A stretch of DNA of 64,000 bases from CAZEKB01 sp964512225 (GCA_964512225.1 CAZEKB010000017.1:14148-78147), one strand, 5' to 3'. Shown: positions 8,735 through 17,365, counted from the first letter of the stretch. The notes: generated by a model from the sequence alone, not told the origin. Numbers and translations are program-made.

Positions 8735-9458
8735 GGCGGCCGGGGCGGCTCGGTCCGTCGAAACACAGCAAGCCCTCGCCGGTGCGGGGGTGGGCGCACG
8801 CGAGGCACTCGCCGAATCGCAGGCCGTCGGGGTCCTGAGGAGCGCCGTCGGCGTAGCACCGCGACCCCGTCGCGTGGTCCCACAGGCCGAGGCGGATCCC
8901 GAACGACATGAGGCGCACGTCGAACCTCGATCCGAGATCCGCCCGGTAGGCGCCGAGGGACGCCAGCAGCGGCTGCAGGGGGGCCAGGTCCACCGGCTCG
9001 TCGGCGGCCACGGAGTCCGCGACCCCGGCCCCCGGGGCGAACGCGTCGGGCACGAGCAGCGTGAAGGTCCCGGCCAGCGCGGCCTCGTCCCAGGCGACCT
9101 CGACCGTGACGTGCGGGGCATCGACCACGGACCCGAGGCGCAAGGACAGGACCTCCACCGCCGCGGGATCCACCGCGAACCCTTCGTACAGGGGGGACAG
9201 CCCCATGGGCACGATCAAGACGCGCGGGCCGCTCTCGGCGGGCGTGGGGGCGGCCTCGGGGGGAGCGGGCGTGGCCTCGGGGGTCGCCCCGGGGAGGTCC
9301 GGATCGGGCGACGGCCCGTTCGCTTCGTTCGGAGACTCGTCGGCGGCGCCCCCGCACGCGGCGAGGAGGAGCGCGAGCCCGACGACCGCGGCGGGTCTCA
9401 GACCAGCCCGCGCTTGCGTCGAACCTCGGTCATGACGCGCTTGTACTCGATGTCCCAC
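8670..9458 (-). CDS. Lipoprotein of unknown function
   Basis: Up to 262 residues. The frame opens with a GTG at 9458; the lipoprotein signal proper (VVGLALLLAACGG) begins about 25 residues later, and a CTG overlapping the stop of the DUF507 gene is another possible start, so the N-terminus is uncertain. After the lipobox Cys comes a Pro/Glu/Ala-rich tether (about 40 residues), then a compact domain. It carries a Cys cluster near the end (FGECLACAHPRTGEGLLCFDG) that could bind a metal or form disulfides. I do not recognise the family. It lies at the distal end of a minus-strand group behind DUF507 and is tail-to-tail with the propeller lipoprotein, overlapping it by 65 bases. Confidence 0.75.
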   Translation of the reverse strand: MGHRVQARHDRGSTQARAGLRPAAVVGLALLLAACGGAADESPNEANGPSPDPDLPGATPEATPAPPEAAPTPAESGPRVLIVPMGLSPLYEGFAVDPAAVEVLSLRLGSVVDAPHVTVEVAWDEAALAGTFTLLVPDAFAPGAGVADSVAADEPVDLAPLQPLLASLGAYRADLGSRFDVRLMSFGIRLGLWDHATGSRCYADGAPQDPDGLRFGECLACAHPRTGEGLLCFDGPSRPGRLKGPKNLRRMLESSLRPAPSR

Positions 9459-9922
9459 TGGGGCGAGCCGGGGCGGATGTTCTTGAGCCGGCCGCGGACC
9501 TCCTTGTCGAGGTCCGCCTCTTCGATGAGGTGCTTGCGGAAGAGGCGCATCACCGTGCGCTTCATGTCCCGGTCGTTGCCGAAGACCTCGTCGATGAACC
9601 GCGAGATCATGAAGTTCTCGATGATCTGGCCCGCGATCCAGCGGATCCCGTCGTCACCGGTGGGGTGCTTCGACTCGTCGGCGATCGACCCCTTCACCCG
9701 ACCGAACTGGTCGTAGGTGATCTGGCCCCGCTCCATCACCTCGCGGGTGCGCTGCACGACGCGGCTCTCTTGCCGGAGGTACTCCTCCATGATGGCCGCG
9801 ACGTCCTTCTGCGCGTCTTCCTTGTCCTCGCCGGAGACGACGATGTCGCCTTCGAGCGCGAGCGTGTTGATGATGTCCTCGGCGAGGCGAGGAACCTGAG
9901 AGCGGTACAGGCGCATGCCCAT
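9398..9922 (-). CDS. DUF507-family protein
   Basis: 174 residues, cytoplasmic, highly charged and mainly helical. The N-terminal MGMRLYRSQVPRLAEDII followed by EGDIVV is the hallmark of DUF507. The family is common in deltaproteobacterial-type genomes and has no known function. Many members are about 90 residues; this one has two consecutive DUF507-like halves, the second starting near ENFMISRFIDEVFG. ATG start at 9922. The stop is only 12 bases upstream of the codon region where the lipoprotein signal starts, so the two may be co-transcribed. The upstream outer-membrane barrel gene has the same orientation, with 12 bases between its stop and this start. Confidence 0.85.
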   Translation of the reverse strand: MGMRLYRSQVPRLAEDIINTLALEGDIVVSGEDKEDAQKDVAAIMEEYLRQESRVVQRTREVMERGQITYDQFGRVKGSIADESKHPTGDDGIRWIAGQIIENFMISRFIDEVFGNDRDMKRTVMRLFRKHLIEEADLDKEVRGRLKNIRPGSPQWDIEYKRVMTEVRRKRGLV

Positions 9923-9934
9923 GGGAACGTTTCC

Positions 9935-10936
9935 TTAGAACTTGAACTCGATCCCCCAGCCGAATCGGAACTGGGAGAGGGTGAACGGCTGGTGCTTCGC
10001 TTCGAAGCCATCGGTCGCCTTGGTGAGGAAGGCCTCTTCGACCTGCAGGTTGAGGTACGCGACCTCGAAGACCATCCGGAAGACCTCGTCCGGGTTGATG
10101 TGGAAGCCGCCGTAGACCTCGCCCCCCACTTCCGGACCCTGGCTGGACCAGGGGTCGATGTTGTCGGGGTCACCGAGATCGTTCTGCTCCGGGTCGAGGA
10201 TCGCGGCCTCGTCGATCGAGAGGTCGGGCCACACGTACACCCACGCGACCACGACGCTGCCCCCGACGAACGGCTGGAAGATGCGGAAGAACTCGATGTT
10301 GGGGATCGTGACCTCGTAGCCGCCGCCGACGGTCAGAGCGAACATCGCCACGTGCGCGGGGCGCCGCTGCGGGTCCACGAAGCTCGTCCCCGGCACCGCG
10401 TCCTGCGACCGCCCCGGGTTGGGGTTGTCGGGGTCGCCTTCGAGGATCGGCTGCTTCCAGGTCAGGTCCACGCCCGCCAGGTGCCCTTCGGGGCAGTCGA
10501 TGGAGAACCGGTCGCTGGTGCCGCCGCGGTTGATGCACTCGCCGTCGCCCTTGCCCTGGTTCCAGGACGCGGTGAACGAGATCTTCATCCCCAGGCCCAT
10601 GAAGAAGTCGGTGCTCAGGGGGACGGTGAAGCCGGCGCCGAGCCCCAGGGCGGACGCGTCGTCCACCGCGGGGAGGTAGCCGTAGCCCCGGAAGCCGAGG
10701 CGGAACCACCGGTGCTCCTCCTCCCAGACCTCGAACGCGTTCTTGCCCTTCCAGGGTGTCGGATCCTCCTCGCCCGTGGCCTCGGCGGCCTCGGCGGCGT
10801 CCGGCCAGTCGACGTCCGTCGCCGCCAAGGCCGCGTCGATCGCGGCCCTGTCGAGGGGCGCGGCGACAGCGGAGCTCGGGATCCCTCCGACGAGGAGGGA
10901 AGCGACGAGGAGCGTGATCGACGGACGGAAAGCCAT
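9935..10936 (-). CDS. Predicted outer-membrane beta-barrel protein
   Basis: 333 residues with a Sec signal peptide (MAFRPSITLLVASLLVGG, cleavage near AVAA). The mature part alternates short amphipathic strands rich in aromatic residues and Gly (WFRLGFRGYGYLPAV, FALTVGGGYEVTIP, FRFGWGIEFKF) and ends in Phe, the usual outer-membrane barrel C-terminal signature. No porin, TonB-receptor or OmpA motif was recognised, so the substrate is unknown. It is followed closely by the DUF507 and lipoprotein genes. A strong inverted repeat lies just upstream of its start. Confidence 0.75.
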   Translation of the reverse strand: MAFRPSITLLVASLLVGGIPSSAVAAPLDRAAIDAALAATDVDWPDAAEAAEATGEEDPTPWKGKNAFEVWEEEHRWFRLGFRGYGYLPAVDDASALGLGAGFTVPLSTDFFMGLGMKISFTASWNQGKGDGECINRGGTSDRFSIDCPEGHLAGVDLTWKQPILEGDPDNPNPGRSQDAVPGTSFVDPQRRPAHVAMFALTVGGGYEVTIPNIEFFRIFQPFVGGSVVVAWVYVWPDLSIDEAAILDPEQNDLGDPDNIDPWSSQGPEVGGEVYGGFHINPDEVFRMVFEVAYLNLQVEEAFLTKATDGFEAKHQPFTLSQFRFGWGIEFKF

Positions 10937-10939
10937 GGG

Positions 10940-10976
10940 GACTCCGAAACTGGGTTCACCTGCGAGAACCGGAGTC
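10940..10976. repeat. Interrupted inverted repeat upstream of the barrel gene
   Basis: GACTCCG (10940-10946) pairs with CGGAGTC (10970-10976), enclosing GGTTC (10953-10957) against GAACC (10966-10970). The hairpin sits between the stop of the upstream minus-strand lipoprotein gene at 11011 and the ATG at 10936, four bases from the start codon region. No T-tract follows on either strand. It could be a transcript end for the upstream operon or a translational control hairpin. Confidence 0.5.
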
Positions 10977-11010
10977 TACCTATCAGAACCCGGGCACAGC
11001 GTCGAGGGCG

Positions 11011-11511
11011 TCAGTCCTGCGTGCCGGTGCCCTGGATGCGGTGCTCCACCTCGCAGTCGACGGTGCCGTCCGCCCCGTTCGCCTCCCCCGGGACGCCGTC
11101 GACCTCGAACACGACCGTCCCGTCGAGGTCGAGCGTATTGCCGAACGGGGTGCTCGTGGCGGAGATCCGCAGCGAGCGATCCATGAGCTCGTCGTCGCAC
11201 GGGCCGCCGAGGTTCCAGGTTCCGCCGGTGCCGACCGTGCCGAGGAGCTCGCAGCCCACGTCGGGACCGACCACGCCGGTGAGCGACGAGCCGTCCTGTC
11301 CCATGGTGATGCTCATCGACCGGGCGGCGTTGTTCTCGAGGGTCCAGGCCATGAGGTCGTCGTAGTCGAAGTCGAAGCAGCCGTTGTCGAGGAGCGTGAG
11401 GGCGATCGTGTATTCGCCGGCCACGTCCGGGATCTCGGGCGGCGGCTCCTCTTCGGAGGGGCAGCCGCCGAGCGCGGCGAGGGCGAAGAGGGCGAGGACG
11501 AAGCGGTTCAT
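11011..11511 (-). CDS. Small lipoprotein, last gene of a four-gene coupled operon
   Basis: 166 residues. The ATG at 11511 overlaps the stop of the upstream cyclase-like gene (ATGA, 11508-11511). The signal peptide MNRFVLALFALAALGGC ends in a good lipobox (LGGC, Cys at 17). A short acidic/Pro tether (PSEEEPPPEIPDVAG) precedes a beta-rich domain of about 130 residues that begins GEYTIALTLLDNGC and contains a few cysteines. This resembles small lipocalin-like or beta-sandwich lipoproteins seen in myxobacterial genomes, but no named family was recognised. Context implies co-expression and a shared envelope function with the three genes upstream. Confidence 0.78.
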   Translation of the reverse strand: MNRFVLALFALAALGGCPSEEEPPPEIPDVAGEYTIALTLLDNGCFDFDYDDLMAWTLENNAARSMSITMGQDGSSLTGVVGPDVGCELLGTVGTGGTWNLGGPCDDELMDRSLRISATSTPFGNTLDLDGTVVFEVDGVPGEANGADGTVDCEVEHRIQGTGTQD

Positions 11512-14500
11512 TCCGGGTCTCCGAGGGCGTCGAATGCGCGCTCCAGGCGCTCGACCGTGAGGGGCGTGGGCCTGCGCGCCGCGGGGGGCATGCGCTCGTA
11601 GGAGAGGCTCTGGGGCGTGTACTTGGTGGCCGCCTTGGCGCGCAGGAAGGCGAGGATCGCCTCGTCCGGGCCCCAGGCCGAGTCGTCGCCGGGGCGGTCG
11701 AATCGGTAGAGGTCGAACAGGACGTCTCGATATCGGCGACCGATGCCGATCCAGGCGTCCAGGTCGTCGTGCCCGCCGACCCAGAACAGGATGTAGTCCT
11801 TGAAGAGGACCTGGAAGTCCGGTCGCTGGGCGCCGCCGCTGCGGCTCCGCCCCGGTCCCGACGGGCGCGACCGGCGACGCTCGAGCGCCGCGATGCGGGC
11901 CGAGAGGTCGCCCTCGACGGCCCCCAGCAGCGACGGCGAGGGGGCCCTCCGGCGCTTCTTCGCCGTGCGCGTCGGGGGCACCGGCACGGGGGAGGCGGGC
12001 GGGGCGGCCATCATGTCGTCGAAGAGGTCGAGGAAGTCGAGCCCGTCCTCGGCGCCGAAGACCGACTCCGACTCCGACTCCGACGACACGTCCTCGGCCG
12101 CGTCCGGGAGCTCGACCTCCAGGGCGTCGTCGAGCACGGGGGGCTCGACCGGTACCTCGGGGGGAGGAGCCGACAAGGGCGGCGGCGCCAGGGGCGGAGC
12201 GGGCGCGGCGCGAGGGGCGGCCGCGGCGGGGGGAGGAGGAGCCGGAGCGGCGGGAGGGGGCGGCGTCGGCGCGAGCAGGGCCTCGTCGGGGACCGGGGGA
12301 TCGTCCAGGAACGAGGGCATCGACGGCAACGGCGACTCGTCGAACGACGAGATCCGGTCCAGCCGGGGGGCGATCAGAGGCAGGCCCGCGTCGGCGAAGT
12401 CGACGGCCCCGGGCAACGGGACGTCCGTCGAGTCGACGGGCCCGCCCGGGGGCGTGGACAGCTCGGGCGGGATCGTGTGCTCGTCGACCGCGAACCCTTC
12501 TTCGGGGCTCCACCCCGCGCCCGCCGCGCCGAGGATCGCCGATCCCCCCAGGAACCGCCCCTCCGCGGACCGGGGACCCGACACCGGCTCCGGGCCGGGG
12601 GGCGCGGCCTCGGGCGGGTCGGCCGCCGCGACCGGGGCGGGGACGGGCTCCGGCGGGGGGGGCGGCGGGGCCTTCTTCTTGATCTTGGGCGGCCGCTTCT
12701 TCTTCTCGGGAAGGGGCCTGCGCTCGAGCCGGTCCAGGAACGTCACGAAGAGCTCCGGCTCGAGCCCGATGTACTCGTACAGGGGCCCGTCGGTGAGGCC
12801 CGGCATGCCCGGCAGTCGACGGACGAGCACGACGCGCTTGGTCACCTCGTCCTCGAACACCGCGGCGAGCCGGTACTCCCCCGCGGCGACCTTGCGCCCC
12901 GCGATCTCGACGTCCCGCGCGTCCGGCGTCCACAGGACCGATCCCGCCGCGATGAGCGCGTCGAGGATCCCCGAGAACGTGAGGTGACCGCTGCAGATCC
13001 CCTCGTTGTGCAGGTCCCCGTGCTCGACGACGACGCTGTGCAGCCCCAGGGGGTCGTCGGCGCTCTTCCCCGGGCGCACGCCGGGGATGTCGAGCAGGAG
13101 GCCGAGCGCGTCGCCCACGGGGGCCCCCGCGGCCTGGGTGGCGCCCCCCGTCGGGACCCGGGGATCGGGCACCGCGACGGCCGCGTAGTCGCCCGTGGCG
13201 ATGCCGATGCGCAGCGCGCGGGAGAAGGGGTTGGGGCGCACCCCCCGGAACGGGCCCGGGGCCTGCTCCCGCCGCCGGAGGACGTCCTCTCGCAGGGTGA
13301 TGGCGTAGCGGAGCGCGTCGAGGGGGCGGTCGAAGAGATCGAGGGTGCGACCCTCGGAGAAGGACTGCGCCGTGCCCTTCCAGGCCGCGAGGTTGCTGCG
13401 GACCGAGTACACCGCCTGCAGGCACAGGGCGGCGAAGTCGCCGTCGGACGCCGCCACGGGGGTCCGGTCGTCGAACTCCTCGCCCTCCAGGAGCATCGCG
13501 TCGACGGTGCGGCTGAAGTCGACGATCTCCACGGCCACGCACGTGCCGCGGCGCCGTCGGGGGATCAGCTCCCCGGCCCCGGCGAAGTCGATCGCGACGG
13601 CCTCCGGGACCATCGCGCGCCCCTGGAGCGACAGCAGCCCCGCCATCGTATCCACGGGCTCCACGAACCCGCGCAGCGCGTTGAAGAAGTCCCACCGCAG
13701 GACCGCCGAGCACACGCCGAGGTAGGCGTCGAGGTCCTGCAGGACCGCCTCCGACGTGGAGAAGCGCTTCCACACCTTCGCCGGGACCGTCTTGGGTCGC
13801 TTGGCCGGGAGGAACGCGTCGAGGTGGTGAGCGAGGTAGCGGATCGGCGCGCTCTGGAGGCACAGGAGCCACGCGATCTTCTCGCCGTGCGACGTCTCCA
13901 GGACGGAGCCGTCCGCGTCCGTCGGCTCCAGGCCGCCCGCCTTGGTCAGCACCGCCCCGCTCGCGAAGCGCTCGAAGAACCACGAGTCGCCGGGCCGCGG
14001 CTGCCCCGCGGCGTCCCGGGCGTCGGCGTCGGCGATGAGGGCCCCGAAGAAGGCGCGCAAGCCCTGCCACGTGGCGTGGTCCATGCCCTCGGGCGTGGGG
14101 AACAGGGGGCGCACGTCGAAGGCCTCGTGCAGCCCGTCGACCGGGGCGGTGAATACGAGCGGGTTCGCGCGCAGCGCGCGGCCCAGCAGATCGGGCTTGC
14201 TGCTCCCCACCAGGGAGTCCACGGCCTGCACGGCCGCGTCCGTCCGGTCGAGGATCCCCTGCACGACCGCCCGACGGATCCGGGCGTGGCGGGCGAGGTC
14301 GCGCTTCTCGACGCGCGCCAGCTCCTCGAGCTCGTCCGACGGCTCGTCCCACGGGTGAAAGAAGGTGGAGGTCAGCCCCGCGATGTGGAGGCGAAGGACA
14401 CCCCCGAGATCGTGGGACGCGCCGGTCGCGCGAGCCCGCGCCGAGAGGTCGCCCACGACGCGCACGTAGGGGTCCGAGGCGGGCTCCTGCAGCTCCACGT

Positions 14501-14741
14501 CGCCCCCGTCCAGGACGGTGCGGAGCAGGGACGCGGCGAGGCGCTCCAAGGCCCGGGCGAGGGGCGCGGACGGGAGCACCGGATACCCGTAGACCGCGTC
14601 CTCGTCGTCGGCGAACTGCAGGCGGCGGAGCGGCGGGACCGCGTACTCGACGCCCGGGAGGAGCGCGAGGAGGTCCCCCCGGCCGGGGATGAAGCGGCAC
14701 TCGCGGAGCACCAGCTCGAGGCTCTCGTCGGGGCCGATCAC
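11508..14741 (-). CDS. Large protein with degenerate class III nucleotide-cyclase-like domain and Pro-rich linker
   Basis: 1077 residues; GTG start at 14741 overlaps the preceding stop (GTGA). No signal peptide, so probably cytoplasmic. Residues about 1-390 are an unrecognised helical region. Residues about 398-560 resemble a class III adenylate/guanylate cyclase fold: CVAVEIVDFSRTVD takes the place of the first metal-binding strand, RIGIATGDYAAVAV corresponds to the G-I-x-x-G segment, and GAPVGDALGLLLD corresponds to the GDAVNLAARL segment. The first metal Asp appears replaced by Glu, so catalysis is doubtful. Residues about 690-1000 are Pro/Ala-rich with KKKKRPPKIKKK-type basic patches and acidic runs. 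A folded C-terminal domain (RPDFQVLFKDYILFWVGG onward) ends the protein. The cyclase assignment is by pattern only. Confidence 0.7.
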   Translation of the reverse strand: MIGPDESLELVLRECRFIPGRGDLLALLPGVEYAVPPLRRLQFADDEDAVYGYPVLPSAPLARALERLAASLLRTVLDGGDVELQEPASDPYVRVVGDLSARARATGASHDLGGVLRLHIAGLTSTFFHPWDEPSDELEELARVEKRDLARHARIRRAVVQGILDRTDAAVQAVDSLVGSSKPDLLGRALRANPLVFTAPVDGLHEAFDVRPLFPTPEGMDHATWQGLRAFFGALIADADARDAAGQPRPGDSWFFERFASGAVLTKAGGLEPTDADGSVLETSHGEKIAWLLCLQSAPIRYLAHHLDAFLPAKRPKTVPAKVWKRFSTSEAVLQDLDAYLGVCSAVLRWDFFNALRGFVEPVDTMAGLLSLQGRAMVPEAVAIDFAGAGELIPRRRRGTCVAVEIVDFSRTVDAMLLEGEEFDDRTPVAASDGDFAALCLQAVYSVRSNLAAWKGTAQSFSEGRTLDLFDRPLDALRYAITLREDVLRRREQAPGPFRGVRPNPFSRALRIGIATGDYAAVAVPDPRVPTGGATQAAGAPVGDALGLLLDIPGVRPGKSADDPLGLHSVVVEHGDLHNEGICSGHLTFSGILDALIAAGSVLWTPDARDVEIAGRKVAAGEYRLAAVFEDEVTKRVVLVRRLPGMPGLTDGPLYEYIGLEPELFVTFLDRLERRPLPEKKKRPPKIKKKAPPPPPPEPVPAPVAAADPPEAAPPGPEPVSGPRSAEGRFLGGSAILGAAGAGWSPEEGFAVDEHTIPPELSTPPGGPVDSTDVPLPGAVDFADAGLPLIAPRLDRISSFDESPLPSMPSFLDDPPVPDEALLAPTPPPPAAPAPPPPAAAAPRAAPAPPLAPPPLSAPPPEVPVEPPVLDDALEVELPDAAEDVSSESESESVFGAEDGLDFLDLFDDMMAAPPASPVPVPPTRTAKKRRRAPSPSLLGAVEGDLSARIAALERRRSRPSGPGRSRSGGAQRPDFQVLFKDYILFWVGGHDDLDAWIGIGRRYRDVLFDLYRFDRPGDDSAWGPDEAILAFLRAKAATKYTPQSLSYERMPPAARRPTPLTVERLERAFDALGDPE

Positions 14742-15403
14742 CGCGCGTCGCTTCCGTCGGGCTCGGCGGCCGGCGCCTCGGGGGTCTCGTCGCCGGACTC
14801 GGCGCCACCCTCGGCAGCGGGCGCGTCCTCCGCCGGGGCCTCGGCGGGCCCGGCGGGGGCGTCCTTCGTGAGGATCAGCTCGAGCATCCGCAGCTCGCCG
14901 GCGGACACGTCGAGGGGGAGCCCCAGGAGCGGGAGCCGGATCGGGCGAGGCCGCGTGAATACGATCGGATAGGGGAGCACGCGGGCGCCCCCGGTATCGA
15001 CCTCGTAGACCAGGGGGTACGAGACCTCCAGCGGGTCCCCGTCGTGGCCCCCGAACTCGATGCCCGCGACCACCCTCTGGATGCACGGCTCGAGCGACTC
15101 GGGCGCCTTGCCGCGATCCACCAGGATCGAGCCCGCCTTCCCCTCCCCGTCGATGGTGAACTCGACCGCGGCGGCGCCCTCGGGCTTCGACCGCAGCGAC
15201 TCCCGGAAGCAGCCGAAGAAGCCCTCCGTGGCCTCGTGGAGGCGGTCGCGGACCTCGTCCGACGTCAGGTAGCGATCCGTCGGCGACCCGGGCCAATCGA
15301 GCCGATCGTGGGGATCGCCCCCCATGCCCTGGGCGAGCGCCGACGTCGGGAGGCCCGCGGCCCCGAACGCCGCGACCACCAACCCGACGGCGAACCGCCT
15401 CAT
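14738..15403 (-). CDS. Exported protein with AgmX/PglI C-terminal-like domain
   Basis: 221 residues with a signal peptide (MRRFAVGLVVAAFGAAGLP, cleavage after ALAQ). The core (residues about 45-130) matches the AgmX/PglI C-terminal pattern: a helix ending in a conserved Cys (FFGCFRESLRSKPEG), then AVEFTIDGEGKAGSILVD, a second conserved Cys (LEPCIQRVV) and a final strand (LEVSYPLVYE). The domain takes its name from Myxococcus gliding proteins (GltJ and GltG) and is related in style to TonB C-terminal domains. Here it is an isolated exported domain rather than part of a membrane protein. The tail is Ala/Glu/Pro-rich. ATGA overlap with the upstream gene and GTGA overlap with the downstream gene indicate tight coupling. 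Confidence 0.8.
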   Translation of the reverse strand: MRRFAVGLVVAAFGAAGLPTSALAQGMGGDPHDRLDWPGSPTDRYLTSDEVRDRLHEATEGFFGCFRESLRSKPEGAAAVEFTIDGEGKAGSILVDRGKAPESLEPCIQRVVAGIEFGGHDGDPLEVSYPLVYEVDTGGARVLPYPIVFTRPRPIRLPLLGLPLDVSAGELRMLELILTKDAPAGPAEAPAEDAPAAEGGAESGDETPEAPAAEPDGSDAR

Positions 15404-16323
15404 CGCTCCTCCGCCCGGAGGGTGCCCTCGACGTGCTCGGTCTGCTTGACGCGTCCGCGGAGGGTCCCGTTGGCCCGCGTGGACTCCACGGTCCGCTCCC
15501 AGTCGAAGACGAACGCGTGCCTCAGCAACGCGCGGCTGCCCCGCGCGAGGAGCATCGATCCCGAGACGGTCCCCGTGCCCGTCAGCTTCATCGGCCGGCC
15601 GGGGTGCTTGTCCAGGCCCGTCTCGGTGATCTCCCCCCGGTACTCGATCGCGACGCAGCCCCGGCAGTCCGCGGGGGCCTCGCCCGCCTCGAAGGCGACG
15701 ATCCAGTTCTGATCGCGGGTCACGAAGGCGTCGACGGGCACCCGCACGCGGTAGGTGGACGGCACCACCCGACCCTTGCGCGGGACGTCCCGGGGGAGCC
15801 GCATGACGGTCTGGAGCAGGAGCTCGCTCACGAGGTCCCCGCCGCGCCCCGCGCCCGCCAGCCGGTCCCAGCCCGACGCGTCCAGCAGCTCGCCGCTGGG
15901 CAGGACCCGGAACGAGACGGACTTGCCCTCGAGGACGTCGGTGGACAGCCCCACCGACTCGCCGCCGCGGGCCACGGTGCCCCGCAGGTCGACCAGCCGG
16001 GTGACCAGGCCGCTGGAGAAGTCCCGGAACACCCGCGCGAGGAGGCGCTCGATCCGACCCTCCAGGCGGGTCTCGACCGTGCCGATGCGCGCGGTGAGCG
16101 AGGCGACGTCGAACCCCTCGGCCTCCGCCGGGAGGTGCTGCATCTCGGTCTCGATCGTGCGCGTGAGCTCGAACGCGAAGCCCTCGATCCGGTCCTGGGG
16201 GAAGCCGTACTTCAGGCTCCTGCGCGCCGCGTCCGCGGGGCCCGCCGTAGTCGTCGCGAAGGCGAGCACGGAGAGGGTCGCGAGGAGGCCCGCGAGGGTG
16301 CGACGACGGGGGGGACGGGTCAC
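15400..16323 (-). CDS. Exported protein of unknown function, first gene of the coupled operon
   Basis: 307 residues from the GTG at 16323 (RC of CAC). This start gives a basic N-terminus (MTRPPRRR) followed by a hydrophobic stretch and an Ala-rich cleavage region near ADA, a credible signal peptide. The mature part is a mix of helix (residues about 35-100) and strands, with a Cys pair in CRGC. Segments such as KLTGTGTVSGSMLLARG and HAFVFDWERTVES recall repeats of large beta-sandwich exported proteins (DUF6263-like), but I would not assign the family. It shares an ATGA overlap with the AgmX/PglI-like gene and leads a four-gene operon running 16323 to 11011. Confidence 0.72.
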   Translation of the reverse strand: MTRPPRRRTLAGLLATLSVLAFATTTAGPADAARRSLKYGFPQDRIEGFAFELTRTIETEMQHLPAEAEGFDVASLTARIGTVETRLEGRIERLLARVFRDFSSGLVTRLVDLRGTVARGGESVGLSTDVLEGKSVSFRVLPSGELLDASGWDRLAGAGRGGDLVSELLLQTVMRLPRDVPRKGRVVPSTYRVRVPVDAFVTRDQNWIVAFEAGEAPADCRGCVAIEYRGEITETGLDKHPGRPMKLTGTGTVSGSMLLARGSRALLRHAFVFDWERTVESTRANGTLRGRVKQTEHVEGTLRAEER

Positions 16324-16702
16324 GGCGTCGGACGATACCGGGCCGCCGGTCCTCGTGCGTGAAGTACCCTTGCGGGGTCCGCCGTTCCGGAGCGTCGATG
16401 CCCCGAAAACAGCGCCGTGCCGGGCACTTCCGGCGCGTTCCTCGAGCCGAGGTTGTCCACACGTGGGGAAAACGCCGACACGTCGCACCCGAATTCGCCG
16501 ACCGAGGCGCACAAAAACGCCCCGAACGGCCGATGCAGGCCGATTTCGCGAGGTGCACGGAATCCGTGCAAAGCGAGAAAAGCCGAGGAGAATCAGCGTC
16601 CAAGCGGTCTTTACCAGGGCCCGTCCACAGAGTTCTCCACAGCCCCGCCGGTGCTCAGAGGAGGGCAATCCGGAGAACCCCGCGGAATCGCAGGAGGAAA
16701 CG
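16324..16702. promoter_or_regulatory. Divergent intergenic region with DnaA-box-like sites
   Basis: A 379-base non-coding stretch between divergent genes, visibly richer in A+T than its surroundings around 16440-16620. It contains several 9-mers like the DnaA box TTATCCACA: TTGTCCACA (16453-16461), TGGGGAAAA (16464-16472, reverse of TTTTCCCCA), CCGTCCACA (16621-16629) and TTCTCCACA (16633-16641). GGGGTCCACA follows at 16717-16726, inside the next gene. These could mark a DnaA-regulated promoter pair or an origin-like region. None of the usual oriC neighbours (dnaA, dnaN, rpmH, parAB) is present, so this stays a suggestion. Confidence 0.4.
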
Positions 16703-17365
16703 GTGCGATCCCCAGCGGGGTCCACAGGCTTTTCAACATCCGATGGGGATTCCCTGCGCGCCGGCGTGGCGATTCTGGCGGCGGGGCGAGGCCGACGAAT
16801 GGGGAGGAGCAAGCCGCTGCTCCCGTGGGGGGGAGACCTGCTCCTCGGGGCGTGGATCCGCCGGTTCCGCGACGCGGGGTTCGGGCCCGTGGCGGTCGTC
16901 TGCGGCGACGACCTCGACGCGGTGCGGGCCGCGGTCGGGGCCGACGACGACGCGCTCTGGATCACCAACCCCGACGTGGACGGGACCGGCCCCCGGGAGA
17001 GCCTGCTCCTGGCGCTGGACGCGCTGCCCGCGGACCTGCCCGCGTGGTTCACGCCCGTGGACGTGCCCGTCGTCGCGCCGGAGGTCCTCGCGGCCGTGGC
17101 GAGCGCGTACCGGGCCCGCGTCGCCGAGGGCGGCAGCCCGCTGGTGGCGCTGCCCACGTACGGAGGCCGCGACGGTCACCCGGTCCTCGCGGGCCCCGAC
17201 TTCATCCGGAGGCTCTACGAGGGCGAGCCCGGCGACCGGATCGACGCGGTGTTCGCCTGGGCGACGCGGCGCCTGGTGCGGGTCCCGGTCCAGGACGAGG
17301 CCGTGCTCGGGAACATGAACCGACCGGAGGACTACGTCCGCTTCGCCACCGCCGCGAAGGCCTGA
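16703..17365 (+). CDS. MobA/MocA-like NTP transferase
   Basis: 220 residues. The GTG at 16703 is favoured because a perfect AGGAGG (16692-16697) lies 5 bases upstream; a GTG at 16766 would begin directly at VAILAAG but has no such site. The N-terminal AAGRGRRMGRSKPLLPWGG is the nucleotide-binding loop of MobA-like nucleotidyltransferases (GTP/CTP:molybdopterin transferases and sugar-nucleotide relatives). FTPVDVPVVAPEVL is the Asp motif for metal binding. NMNRPEDY near the end is the typical C-terminal NxNTPEDY-like segment. Its true acceptor is unknown: no molybdenum-cofactor gene is nearby. Its last 34 bases overlap the convergent BtpA-family gene. Confidence 0.87.
   Translation: MRSPAGSTGFSTSDGDSLRAGVAILAAGRGRRMGRSKPLLPWGGDLLLGAWIRRFRDAGFGPVAVVCGDDLDAVRAAVGADDDALWITNPDVDGTGPRESLLLALDALPADLPAWFTPVDVPVVAPEVLAAVASAYRARVAEGGSPLVALPTYGGRDGHPVLAGPDFIRRLYEGEPGDRIDAVFAWATRRLVRVPVQDEAVLGNMNRPEDYVRFATAAKA

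Noticed and set aside
16324..16702. Chromosomal replication origin
   Set aside because: DnaA-like boxes are present but none of the usual origin neighbours is; kept only as a low-weight finding.
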